This document shows, piece after piece, positions 31,080 to 42,713 of a stretch of DNA of 64,000 nt (the stretch's first letter is position 1; the number at the start of each line of letters is the position of its first letter). This stretch comes from Platanthera guangdongensis (lineage: Eukaryota > Streptophyta > Magnoliopsida > Asparagales > Orchidaceae), in assembly GCA_039583875.1 (NCBI GenBank), contig CM077152.1:16541059-16605058 (forward strand), written 5' to 3'. The translations under genes were made by a program, and so were the position numbers. Below the pieces are notes generated by a model. That model did no database searches, had not been told where the DNA came from, and saw only the letters and a program-made list of their open reading frames with translations.

Positions 31080-34000
31080 GACGACAAAATTTGAGATTCC
31101 GAAGTACGACGATAAAATCGATTTTGGTCTATGGCAGAAACGGATAAATTCAGTTCTCGTTCAGCAAGGTCTCCATAAAGCGCTTCTCGGTAAAGAGAAA
31201 TTCGGGAAGAAGGATGACAAAGGGGAGGAGCTAGATCTGAAGGCCATCAGTACAATCCAGTTGTGTCTAGCAGATGAAGTCATGTACAACGTATTAGATG
31301 CTGGGACTACAGCTGGTCTGTGAAAGAAATTAGAAGGGCTTTACATGTCCAAGTCGCTCATGAACAAGCTCTACATCAAGAAACAGTTGTACCACTTAAG
31401 GATGTCAGAGAGCACTCAATTGTTGGAGCATATTTACGTGTTCAACAAGCTCATTTCTCAGTTGCGCAGTATGGATGTGAACGTTGAGGAAGAAGACCAG
31501 GCTCTTCTTCTGTTGTCTTCATTGCTGAAGTCTTTTGATCACTTGGTCACCACAATTTTTTACGGGAAGGATACTCTGAAAATGAAAGAGGTGATGACGA
31601 CCTTGCTCTCAAAAGAAACGAGGAACAAGTCTGGCCCAAACATTAGTGAGGGTCTTATAGTAAAGAGCAGCGAGTCGATCAGAGGCAGATCCAAAGATAG
31701 TGACAAGAAAGCAAACCGACCCAGGTCGAAGTCAAAGAACCGGAACAACAAGTGTCACTACTACGAGGAAGAAGGGCACTGGAAAAATAACTGCCCAAAT
31801 AAAAAGCTCAAGGAAAAGAATCAAGAGGCACAACAAGCAGCTGTGGCTTCAAACCAAGACAGTGACGCTGATGTACTTCATGTTTGATCTATCCTCGACT
31901 CCACTGATGCATGGATCATGGATTCTGGATGTTCTTATCACATGTGCCCTAATAAAGAATGGTTCTCTACCTTTAGGCAATGTAATGGTAATCGAGTTCT
32001 GATGGGGAACAAGTCAGAGTGCAGGACGCTGGGGATTGACAACATCAAAATTAAGATGTTCGACGGAATGGTCAGGACACTCACAGATGTCAGGTATATG
32101 CCAGATTTGAGAAAAAACCTGATTTCTCTCGGCACTATGGAGGCAGTCAGGTACTCTCACACCGGTGTTGGCAGATACATGAAGGTTAAGAGATGCGCTT
32201 TGGTGGTCATGAAAGGAGAGCGCTCCGACACTCTCTAGAGGCTGATTGGTACTACTATTGTCAGGGATGCAGCGGTTTCTACGACGACAGATGAGGATTC
32301 CTCTCTGTCGTGGCATGCCAGACTTGGCCATATGAGCGAGAGAGGACTGCTGGAGCTACATAAGAAAGGCCTGCTGAAAGGGGTCAAGACGTGCGAGCTG
32401 GATTTCTGTGAAACATATGTTCTCGGGAAGTAGTGCAAAGTGAAGTTTGTGACGTTAAGCAAGCGCAGCAAGCAGACACTAAAGTACATACACTCAGACG
32501 TCTGGGGGTCAGCCCCAGAGCCTTCACTTGGAGGTGTCAGATACTTTGTGACATTCATCAATGACATCTCAAGGAAGGTCTTGATCTACTTTCTCAAGCA
32601 CAAGTCTGAAGTTTTCGAAAAGTTCAGGATCTGGAAGATCAAAGTGGAGAAGCAGACCCGAAAGAAGGTAAAATACCTCAGATCTGATAATGGAGGCGAG
32701 TACACCTCGACGAAGTTCTAGGTATACTGCAATCAGGAGGGCATCACTCGTCATCTCATCATTCCCGGTACACCACAACAGAACGACGTCGCAAAAAGGA
32801 TGAATAGAACATTGCTGGAGAGAGTTCGGTGCATGCATCTATTTGCTGACCTACAAAAGTCTTTCTGAGCCGAAGTTATCAATACGACACGCTATCTAGT
32901 GAATCGGTCTCCATTTATGTCACTAGATCTGAAGTCTCCCTAGGAAGTCTGGTCAGGTACACCTGTTATTTATTCTGATATTCATATTTTTGGTTGCCCT
33001 GTATACACACTATTGCAGGACTCGGAGAGGACTAAGTTGAATGCTAAGTCCAAAAGATGTATCTATCTCGGCCAAAAGGCCGGCACAAAAGGGTTCAAGC
33101 TGTGGAACCCTGAAACCATGAAAGTTGAGGTCAAGCGCGACGTCGTCTTTGATGAGTCTTCTATGCTGAAGGAGTCTCAGTCTCAAGCTAAAGAGCCGGA
33201 TAAGACTCCAAGCTCACCAGTGGAGGTATAGCTTGATGAAAGCAACAAAGAAGATGACGACGATGAGTCATCTGATTCTGATGAGTCAGACACCATGCAA
33301 CCTGCCAAAGCGGAGCCGTACACTATCTCTAGAGGGAAGGTAAGGAGAGAGGTCAGACTGCCTCTTAGGCTACAAGACACTGTAGCATGCGCCTTTCAGG
33401 CGATTTCTTCAGATCCTAGTTCCTACCGAGAAGCTATAGAGAGCAGAGACAGTTTTCATTGGAAGGCTGTTTTGGTGGAAGAGATGGACTCACTTCAGAA
33501 GAACCAGACATTGGACTTGGTTAGTCTGCCCAAAGAAGCTGAGGTAATCAGCTCCAAATGGTTGTTCAGGAAAAAGGAGTCTATATCAGGGAAGGATCAG
33601 TGAAGCGACAAGGCCATATTTGTAGCAAAGGGTTTTGCGCAGAAGAAAGGTGTTTATTTTGATGAAATTTTCTCACCCGTGGTGAAACACTGTTCCATAC
33701 GGGTGCTACTTGCTATATTAGCGATGTGAGACATGGAGCTGGAGCAAATGGACGTGAAGATGACATTTCTTCGCGGCAGCTTAGAGGAAGAGATCTACAT
33801 ACTGCAACATGAGGGGTTCATTCGACTCGATGACGAGAAAAAGGTGTGCAAGCTGAAGAGATTTGTTTACGGTTTGAAGCAGGCTCCGAGGACGTGGTAC
33901 AAGAGTTTCGACACCTTTATGACGTCACACAGCTATAGCATGAGCTAGTACGACAACTACGTCTACTATAGATTCCTGGCAAACGGAGATATATTGATTC

Positions 34001-34538
34001 TGATTCTCTACATCGATGACATGTTGATTGCTTGCAAGTCGGCTCGAGAAATTCAAGCACTGAAGCAAAAGTTGCATGTTGAGTTCGAGATGAAGGATCT
34101 TGTTCACGCACAAAAATCCTTAGGATGATGATCAAGCGGGACAAAAAGCGAGACATTCTTTGACTTTCTCAGACTGGTTACATACAGAAGGTTCTGGAAA
34201 AGTTCAACATGATGGAGTCTAAAGCTGTGACGACTCCGTTGGGACAACAGTTCAGATTGTCATCACAGTAGTGTCCAAACTCAAAAGAGGAACGCCAAAA
34301 GATGCTCATGGTGTCATACGCTAGTGCAGTAGGATGCTTGATGTACGCAATGATCTGTACGCGACCAGATATCGCTCATGCTGTGAGCGTTGTCAGCAGA
34401 TACATGAGAAATCTAAGGCAACAACATTGGGAAGCAGTCAAGTGGATTCTGCGGTACTTGAATGGAACTCCATACATTGGTTTACTTTTCAAAAGGGGCG
34501 AAGTTGCTGGAGCTTTAGAGGGCTTCTTTGATTATGAC
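31080..34538 (+). pseudogene. Copia gag-pol, unit 1, many stops
   Basis: The frame is largely continuous with about a dozen stops. Gag is at 31085-31890 (IPKYDDKIDFGLWQKRI; knuckle CHYYEEEGHWKNNC with Tyr for the second Cys). The protease is at 31915 (IMDSGCSYHMCPNKEWF). The pre-integrase motif is SLSWHARLGHMSERGLLELH at 32305. Integrase is at 32440-33000 (HSDVWGSAP, SDNGGEYT, and PGTPQQND where the usual glycine is Asp). RT is at 33440-34110 (KWLFRKK, VYGLKQAPRTWYKSFD, catalytic YIDDMLIAC at about 34010), with frameshifts after it. RNase H begins at 34310 (YASAVGCLMYAMICTRPDIA) and stops abruptly at 34538 where the second LTR begins. It cannot encode functional protein. Confidence 0.85.
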
Positions 34539-35146
34539 TAGGGCTGCCGATCGAGATAGTAGGGGTCGGGAGAGTCGGCCACTAACTGCAAGGAGAAATC
34601 GCGAAGAGGGGGGAGCAGAAATCGACAGAGTCGGCCGTTGTTGTTTCCAGTTTCTCGTCCAGAGCCGGCGAGAGCCATTGTTGCTTCCTCGTTCTCGTCC
34701 AGAGTCGGCCGACAGACAACAACCACATATTGCTCTTCTTGTCCAGAACTGATGCCTCCTGCTTCCCGTCCAGAACCGGCGACATCAGAGCGGCGAGGAC
34801 GACTGCTCTGTCTTGCATGTTTCAGTCCAGGAGACACAGGGGAGGCCGGTGGTGTCGTGAACGCCGACGGGTTAAGCATTGTTTGTGGAATCCTTGGCGC
34901 TCCAAGTTATATCGTTCTATTGCTCACCTCCATGTAATTTTAAACTCTCTGATTATAGTGGATCGTTTTCCGGTGCTCTCCCCTTGGATATATGAGCCGT
35001 TTATCTCTGAACCACGTAAATTTATGTGTTGTCTATGCGTGCTTGGAATTTCGTTATTTTATTTTGCGTTATTGCTATTGCTCTTTTTTTCCGTTGTGTT
35101 GTCCGCGGTTTTTTCGAAGTTGCGGATTCAATCCAATTTTATAACA
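34539..35146 (+). repeat. LTR of copia unit 2
   Basis: Colinear with 30414-31029 throughout, with scattered substitutions. It ends TTTTATAACA and is followed by the primer site TTGGTATCAGAGGGAGG at 35148. It abuts truncated RNase H coding sequence on its left. Confidence 0.8.
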
Positions 35147-35204
35147 TTTGGTATCAGAGGGAGGTTCGGCGTTGGACCACTGTGAGCAAGAGCAACGACG
35201 ACAA

Positions 35205-36233
35205 AATTCGAGATTCCTAAGTACGATGATAAAATTGATTTTGGTCTATGACAGAAACGGATCAAGGAAGTCCTCGTCCAGCAAGGTCTCCATAAAGCGC
35301 TTCTCGGCAGGGAGAAATCCGGGAAGAAGGATGATGAATGAGAGGAGCTAGATCCGAAGGCCATCAATACGATCCAGTTGTTCCTAGCAGATGAAGTCAT
35401 GTATAACGTAGTCGATGTAGAGACTATAGCTGATCTGTGGAAGAAATTAGAAGAGTTTACATGTCCAATTCGCTCACGAACAAGCTCTATATCAAGAAGA
35501 AGTTGTACAACTTAAGGATGTCAGAGAGCACTCAGTTGTTGGAGCATATGAACGTGTTCAGCAAGCTCATTTCTCAGTTGCGCAACACAGATATGAAAAT
35601 TGAGGAAGAAGACTAGGCTCTTCTTCTGCTGTCTTCATTGTCGAAGTCTTTTGATCACTTGGTCACCACGATCCTTTACGTGAAGGATACTTTTAAAATG
35701 GAAGAGGTGATGACGACCTTACTCTCAAATGAAATGAGGAGCAAGTCTGACACAAGCACCAGTGAGGGTCTTCTGGTAAAGAGCAACGAGCCGATCAGAG
35801 GCAGATCCAAAGACAGGGGCAAGAAAGCAAACCGACACAGGTCGAAGTCACAGAACCGGAACAAGTGTCACTACTATAAGGAAGAAAGACACTGGAAAAA
35901 CAACTGCCCGAAGAAAAAGCTCAAGGAAAAGAATCAAGAGGCACAACAAGCAGCTGTGGCTTCAGACCAAGACAACGACGCTGATGTACTTCATGTTCGA
36001 TCTACCCTTGAGTCCACCGAGGCATAGATCATGGATTCTGGATGTTCTTATGACATGTGCCCGAATAAAGAATGGTTCTCCACCTTTAGGCAATATAATG
36101 GTGGTCGAGTTCTAGTGGGGAACAACTCAGAATGCAGGACGTTGGGGATTGACAACATCATAATTAAGATGTTCGACGGAACGGTCAGGCCACTCACAAA
36201 TGTCGGGTATGTGCCTGATTTGAAGAGGTCGTG
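35205..36233 (+). pseudogene. Copia gag and protease, unit 2, truncated
   Basis: This is a second copy of gag (knuckle CHYYKEERHWKNNC at about 35865) and of the protease (MDSGCSYDMCPNKEWF at 36031), with stops and a short frameshift near 35450. Homology to unit 1 ends at about 36230, in the protease region (VGYVPDLK). Sequence after that is unrelated to pol. Confidence 0.8.
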
Positions 36234-37154
36234 ACTACGAAGGGGGGTTTGCCCATACCTCCCCTTGCTACCTAGGCCACCCGGGTCAGGTTGCGAGACT
36301 AGAGGAAGCAGGTCGTCCAAGTCACTGAAAAAAGTCCCACGATCTGACTAAACGAGATCGCAAGTTAGCCTTGCGACTTCTGCCCCTCAGATGTTCCCCA
36401 CTGAGAAGAATCAGACCCAAACTTATAGGAATCAGGGGCTGCCCGGACGGGCAGGCTCAGGAAACTCGGGCAACTAGGGGACGGCGACCTTGTGGCTAGG
36501 AAAAGGCTAACTACGCGGCTAGCAGTTCTAACCGCATGGCTAGCGACTGAGGTCGCCTGACCCGCTCACAACCAGAAAAGGGATGACTGTGAGTTCTCTC
36601 AATGGTCAATGTGACCAGCTAACCACGCAACCATGCGTTCAACACAGTTAGAAAGGAGGTAACCACGAGTTCTCCAAAGGGGAGACCTCACGGTCACTGC
36701 AACTAGCTAACCGCAAACCTCGCGGTCAGCGTGGTTATGAAGGAGGTAACCACGGGCTCTCCCAAGGGGAGACCTGGAGGTCACCGCAGCCAGCTAATCG
36801 CGTGACCTCGCGGTTAGCGCGGTTAGGATGGAGACAACCACGAGCTCTCCCAAGGGGATACCTCGCGGTAACCGCAACCAGCTAACTGCACGACCTCGCG
36901 GTTAGCGTCGTTAGGAAGGAGGTAACCGAGAGCTCTCCCATGGGGAGACCTCGTGGTCACCACATCCAGTTAACTGCGCGATCAGGAAAGGGCTGATTGC
37001 TGGGCACCTGAACAAACCACCTTCGAGGGGATCGCCGATTTCTAGGTAAAAAGGAAACACTCTCTGGGTCTTCTAGATGAAGGGAAAAATTGATGACACC
37101 ATTAAGAGAAAGAAGACGATATAGGAGTACGCCTTAGAGTTTGAACGCCTAAGG
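36234..37154. repeat. Segment with about four tandem copies of an 87-88 bp unit
   Basis: Units start near 36655, 36742, 36830 and 36918 with GGAGGTAACCACGAG-like sequence, and contain CAAGGGGAGACCTCGCGGT and AACCAGCTAAC. A more degenerate unit precedes them (36560-36650). The flanks (36234-36550, 37000-37150) are unique, without genes. Confidence 0.85.
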
Positions 37155-37451
37155 GTGGATTACGATCACACCTCCGCTGAGATGGGTTGCAACGACCCAC
37201 AATTTCGGGCCTCCAAGATCATCGTGGAGGAGAGGACGATGTTCTTGAAGAGATTAGATGTCTTGTTTAATCGAAGGAGTGTCATACTTCTGTGTGGTAT
37301 GAAGACCCATACGCTTACAAAGGCCATCTCAGCCATGATCTTGGAGGAGACGCATTTCAAACTTCGGGCATGGACAGGAGGGTCCACTGTTGTGAAGTCA
37401 TCTTTAGTGGCTGACTCAGGTGTTATAGGACGGAGGGGAGGAACCAGGTAG
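37155..37451 (+). pseudogene. Possible copia gag C-terminal fragment
   Basis: An open frame of 98 residues. Its second half (FNRRSVILL, then THTLTKAISAMILEETHFKLR, then SSLVADSGVIGRRGGTR) resembles the end of some copia Gag proteins just before the zinc knuckle. The bases after the stop could be a decayed knuckle (YYN for CYNC). The likeness is from memory of motif style and is weak. Alternatively it is unrelated. Confidence 0.3.
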
Positions 37452-38319
37452 TATTACAACTAGGACTATAACAGCTCTGTTTTTATTCGGGTTTTGATCA
37501 AAATCGTTAACCAAACTACCCGCATGCTCTTTAAAAAAATTTGGAACCAATTCGATCCGCCCGGAACATTGAAACCGAACCGAATGGTTTGATTTAGTTC
37601 GAGTGATTTAATAATTAAAATAAAATAGAGTTTCTCATTAATAATTAGTCATGTTGTGGTTCCCCCAAAACAGGTTCGACTAAACCAAAGATTTTTTAAG
37701 CGACCTCGACCGGCTCGCTGACATAGTTCTGATGGGCTCAGTCTCGTGCAATTCCGTGTCCGTTTGGTCTTCCAAATGGACGTTTAAACGCACATACATG
37801 CATGGACACTAACTACACTCATCACAGAGGAGTGGGAAACCCTCACTCCCTTGGGGGGGAAGAGCCCCATTTCATAGTGAGGAGTGGAAACCTCCCACAA
37901 CCATAACATCCAGCTATTGTCGGGGACGCGAGCCAACATGCGTGCATCCCTGGTCATGCCACAAACAGTCGCGCCATGCAATAAGGATAATTAGGGGACC
38001 AACCATCCACGCGACCACCGTCGATCGAGCGGCTGCCTCGACAAACGACTGCGTACATGTTAGCACGACCCTGGCTGGTCGCACGCGACCACACATGGCC
38101 GGCCGCGCACAGCCGACCGGTCATCCAATCGCTCACCACCGCCCAGCTGGCCTCCATCTCCTAGTCATTTGGCTGCACACCGTTGCCCAACCGTCCTCCG
38201 CTGGACGGCTACCGCCGACTGGGTAATCATTTGTACTTCACCTCCCGGCATCCGCCGCCCGGCTTCCCCGACCGAGCCACTTCCATGCCACCATTGTCTC
38301 ACCCCGTCACCCGCAAAAC
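37452..38319. other. Unassigned sequence
   Basis: No gene recognised. A TGTCGGGGACGCG word at 37918 could be an LTR start, but no matching end was established. Confidence 0.35.
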
Positions 38320-38830
38320 CACCCATTATGTGATGTGCATATAGTAAAATCCTTCATCATGAGTGTGTAAATAATAAAATCCCTAATCATGAGTCTGTGT
38401 ATAACCGAATACATCTCATTGGCGAGCGCATAACGAAATATCTCATCATGGGTATGCGTGTAATGAAATATCCCATCATGGGTGTGTGTGTATAACAAAC
38501 TACCCATCATGGGTGCACATATAGCAAAATACTCATCATGGATGTGTATATAACAAGATACCCATCATGAGTGTGCATATGACGAAATACTTATCATGGT
38601 TATGCATATAGAGAAATATCACATCATGAGTGTGCGTATAATGAAATATCTCATCATGGTTGTGTGTATAACAAAATACCTATCATGGATGTGTATATAA
38701 CAAAATACCCATCATGGGTGTGCGCATAGCGGAATATCCATTATGGGTATGCGTATTGCAAAATATCCCGTCATGGGTGTACACATAACAAAATATATGA
38801 TTATGGGTGTGCGGATAACCGGACTACCTA
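38320..38830 (+). repeat. Minisatellite, about 14 units of 34-36 bp
   Basis: Degenerate units of the form AAATA(T/C)C-(C/T)-ATCATGGGTGTGCGTATAAC are repeated head to tail. Short open frames here are artefacts. Confidence 0.85.
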
Positions 38831-38864
38831 GCAGCTTAATTACCAAAATGTCATTCTCCAAATC

Positions 38865-38870
38865 TATAAA
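38865..38870 (+). promoter_or_regulatory. TATA box of a probable LTR remnant
   Basis: TATAAAAGGGGGACTT followed by CCTCTCATTTTAGG resembles the promoter block of the LTRs at 46680 and 48420 (TATAAATAGAGGGTG...CCTCTCATTTTAGGC). This suggests an LTR remnant spanning the minisatellite and the downstream repeats. Confidence 0.4.
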
Positions 38871-38984
38871 AGGGGGACTTAGACCTCTCATTTTAGGGAC
38901 CTTGTCTTCTACGCCCAAGAGAGTTCCAGAGAATTTCCTCAAATATCTCCTTGCACACTTGAATAAATCCTCTAAGACCTCACT

Positions 38985-39270
38985 CGGCATCAGGGATTGC
39001 TTGAAGATTTCCTTCCAAGACTCGCAGATCTCCTTCAGGTCCCGACACTCGCTTCTCAGATTTAAAGATCTCTTTTAGCTCTCGACGCTCACTTCCGTGA
39101 ATCGAAAATCTCCTTCCGCTCACGACGCTCGTCTAAAAAACTCGAAGATCTCCTTCGTCACCCAACGCTCTTTTCCGAGAATCGAAGATCTCCTTCAGCT
39201 CCCGATGCTCGCTTTCGAGAATCGAAGATCTACTTCAGCTCCCAATGCTCCTTTTATGAGACATGAAGAT
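38985..39270 (+). repeat. About six tandem copies of a 40-45 bp unit
   Basis: The unit GAATCGAAGATCTCCTTCAG followed by CTCCCGACGCTC and a variable stretch is repeated with drift. It lies just after the TATA-containing block, perhaps in the R-U5 region of the LTR remnant. Confidence 0.8.
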
Positions 39271-40903
39271 CTTCGTTCCACAAAGGTTTCCAAGAGGATA
39301 GCTCGAAGAATTCTCCCAACTCTGCCGCTCGAGTCCATAGCACTTGTTGCTGCTTCCATCAATCCAGATTGCTTCTGAACATATCCTCTGCCATCACATT
39401 CCTGCCGACCTCTATGATCAAGAAGAGCTATTGTAATGAGCAGTGGTCTGTCACCATCAATAAGATAACTTTTGTAACCATCAAAAAGATATTGAAATTT
39501 TGTCGGCACAGGCCCAATCCCAATCCCGTGATTTTCCCCTTTTCGGGATCTTTCGACATAAAAACTCGCTTATCATCAGTCAGTACTTTTCTTTGATTGT
39601 TTGCGCGCTTGACTCACTCACGAGCTATGACGGTTCATTTAGACTGGTTTACAGGCGTCCCGAGTGACCCGCAAAAAGTCATCTAAATGATCCTATGTAT
39701 AAAGGAATACTTGACATTTATACAAAAAAGTTGGGTAAAAATACCTAGAGTATATTAAAATAACATTTAATTGCAGTTTACAGTCATGTTGGTCCACCTA
39801 GAAAAGCAAAACTCTAACAACAGTTATCTCATGGGAAAATAGATCATCAATAATTAAAAACAATTTTAGCCTGTATCTAACCAAGGGTCCAAGACAAATC
39901 AAGTGCCAAAAAGTGACATTGTAAAATAACAAAAGCATCTTCAATTATCATATTGTTATCTAATAAGATCAAGTATTTTACCCTTCTAAAACAACGCAAT
40001 TTGTTATCAAAAATTCAAAATACCTAATTAGTCAATTCTCTAATGTTCGATTCTTCATGCAGCTCAATTAGTAAATTCAGTTGATACGCAAAAGCACAAC
40101 TTGGATCCTCTGTAAAAACTTCAGCATAAAATAAAAGAAGAATTAGACAGTATAAAAATTATATATATTGCTAATATGAAAGTATAAAACAAATAATAAA
40201 ATAAAATTTGAATATCTTACATGATTCAAGCTCAGTCACATCATTTAAGCTTGCCTTAATTTCTAGTGAAATTGGTGAAACACGCAACCAATTTTAGAAC
40301 ACAAATCAAACACTCCAATACCTTGGGACATAACGAACTTTGAAATTGATTAATGACCCTTCCTTCCTGTACTGAATGAAGATTCTGAAGCAATAATAGA
40401 AACTGGAATGACCAACACATTTCATGTAATTAATGTCATGATTGGGAATCTTGTATCATTCGTTTTTCACAAATTCACGATATCAAAACCTTTGTAAATC
40501 ACCTTTTAAATATATACTTCTGTAAGATACATTTTTAATTTCGACTTGCGGGGTTCCAAAGCATCTTCTTCATTTAGAAAAATCATTCTCAAATCACACA
40601 ACTCCTTCATCGACCGCACAATCATTGTGATCTATCTCTGTCTCATGTGATTTCAATTTGTCATCAATTTTACTTGATTAAGCACTAAACTTTTGTCTTT
40701 TAATGTCATAATAGACATACAAGCGACTCAATGTTCCCATAAGTTTAATCTCCACCTTACAGACCACATCTTTGGGGTAGATCTTTCCATAAGAATGTGT
40801 GACATACTTCAACTCGGATCATGGATTCAACACCACGGCAATCAAAAACAACATATTCACTGTATCAAGGTCTCTTCAGTATTTATTAAACGTCTCATTC
40901 ATC
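39271..40903. other. AT-rich unassigned sequence
   Basis: No gene or element recognised. From about 39700 it is strongly AT-rich with no long frames; it may be old decayed insertions or host intergenic DNA. Confidence 0.4.
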
Positions 40904-40911
40904 TTCATAGC

Positions 40912-42577
40912 CTGGGGTGGACCTAATAAAGAGCGAGTGTGGGCGGCCGCCTACACTGAGAAAAAAAATCGCGGAATAGGATTTTTCTTTGTGAGCGAGA
41001 ACAACGCCAAATTTCTAGGCCTTATTTTTTTTAAAAAAATAATGGAATAGACAATGGTTATTATAATAACCGTTGTCTAAAATCCACTGTAGACATTTTA
41101 TTAGTGTCCATGTCATGATGTTTAAAGTCCACTATAAATTGTTAGAGATGGAGCTTGACTGCGTTGGATGTGCCGGACACTCGACACTATATCGCCGGTC
41201 AAGCTCGCTGGGGGGTTGCAGGGGGGGGGGCAGCGCGCCCCCTGCTCGAGGAGAGCTTTGAATCAAGAAAAAAACTTTGAAAAGAGTAGAAGACACAAGA
41301 TGGAACTCGCATTATAGAACTCTTTTGAGTTTAATTTGCTTATTCTCATCAGTTATTGATGTGCTTGAGATTATTGAAGAGAATGACACACTTTCAGAAC
41401 AAAAAACTGAAGCGAGTGAATTATTGAATGTTATGCATGTGTTTTGAATTTATATTCCAACTACACTTAATGAGAATTATCTTAGGCATCACTAATGTTT
41501 TATCACAAGCATTACAAAGGACCAATCAGGACCTTGTAAACGTCATGACTCTTGTCAGAATTTTCAAGCTACGGTTACAAACATTGAGGGACAATGGATG
41601 AGATTCTTTATTTCATGAGGTAACTCTTTTCTACAACAAACATGAAATTATTGTTCCAAATATGAAAGATAAATTTGTTGCGCGTGGAAGATCAAGACGT
41701 AAATCTGAAGATACTTCAAACCTTCATCTTTATCGTGTGAAATTATTTTATGCGGTCATAGATCTACAATATGTCGAGCTAAATAATCGATTTGATGAAG
41801 TGAATACTGAATTGCTTTTATGTATGACAAGTTTGGATCCAAGTAATGAATTTTCTGCATTTGATAAGCACAAATTGATTCGATTTGCTGGGCATTATCC
41901 CATGAACTTTTCTCCAGTTGAATTAATGAAGCTCGATAATCAGCTTGAAAATTATATCTTGGATATTCGCTCAAATAATGACTTTGCAGAGGTGATTGGT
42001 ATTGAAGGATTAGCTATGCGACTAGTTGTATTGAAAAATGATGTTCTTTATCCATTGATGTTTTTGCTTGTGAAGCTCACACTATTATTGCCTGTTACAA
42101 CTACAACTGTAGACAGAACTTTTTCGGTAATGAAGATTATCAAGCCATCACTACGTAATCGAATTGGGGGATGAATGGATGAATGCATGTTTAGTGACAT
42201 ATATTGAAGAAGATGTATTTCTACTATCAACAATGAGGTGATAATGAAATGTTTTCAAAATATGAAGCTCGTGGAGAATTTTTTTATCAAGGTTATTCTG
42301 CAGGCTGCAAGCTGCACTTCTTTTGTGTATGATGTTTCAGTCTTTTTTTGTTGTACTTCTTGTGTATTGGTGTATTTTCTTTTATTTTTGCCTTATATGC
42401 TTTTACTGTGAAGTACTGAAGTACATACTCTTATTGATATGTGTATCATGTTTTAAATGTATATTAGTTGTAGATATGTTTAGTAAGTTAGATTTGATTA
42501 TTCTCTGTATTGCAAATTTTTTTTCTTCAAGTTTTTAGGTCCGCCCACACAGAAAAAAATTCATGCATCCGCCACTA
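40912..42577 (+). mobile_element. hAT element, ZMYM1-like type, internally truncated
   Basis: The element is 1,666 bp, flanked by the perfect 8-bp duplication TTCATAGC (40904-40911 and 42578-42585). The ends are imperfect inverted repeats: CTGGGGTGGACC on the left against TAGTGGCGGATG on the right, then GTGTGGGCGG on both. The only coding remnant is the C-terminal dimerisation part of a hAT transposase at 41280-42240. Size and content suit a non-autonomous deletion derivative. Confidence 0.85.
41280..42240 (+). pseudogene. hAT transposase C-terminal remnant
   Basis: The region 41662-42174 is open (170 residues). It includes the hAT dimerisation signature: LTLLLPVTTTTVDRTFSVMK then IIKPSLRNRIGG at about 42085-42170, with the end DECMFSDIY after an indel. 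Upstream (41290-41660) fragments in other frames include pieces of the DUF4371-like middle (TRWNSHYRTLLSLI-like, decayed). The zinc finger and RNase H-like catalytic core Asp residues are missing. Confidence 0.8.
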
Positions 42578-42713
42578 TTCATAGCCATGCTTTTCAATGT
42601 CTAATCATGATTAGTTGACCAAAATTTAATAGTTGATTGAACATCGATAACATTACAAAAGTATGAGTTAACATCATAAAGAGAACCTGAAAGTCTATAG
42701 ATAACATCATTTA

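Larger units (their letters stand above)
30414..36233 (+). mobile_element. Two head-to-tail truncated Ty1/copia units (Tork-like)
   Basis: Unit 1 has an LTR (30414-31029), PBS, gag and pol, broken off in RNase H at 34538. Unit 2 begins at once with an LTR (34539-35146), PBS, gag and part of the protease, ending near 36233. Both LTRs start at the same point, TAGGGCTGCCGATCGAGATA, which is not a typical TG terminus, and both gag copies share the loss of the second zinc-knuckle Cys (CHYY instead of CxxC). The simplest reading is that a unit already lacking its RNase H end and LTR start was duplicated in tandem. It is related to the deleted copia at 16752-20593. Confidence 0.75.

Noticed and set aside
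37918..39628. Complete solo LTR from TGTCGGGGACGCG to a GCTAT repeat at 39624
   Set aside because: The GCTAT words on both sides could be chance, and the putative right end (CACGA) is not a normal LTR terminus.
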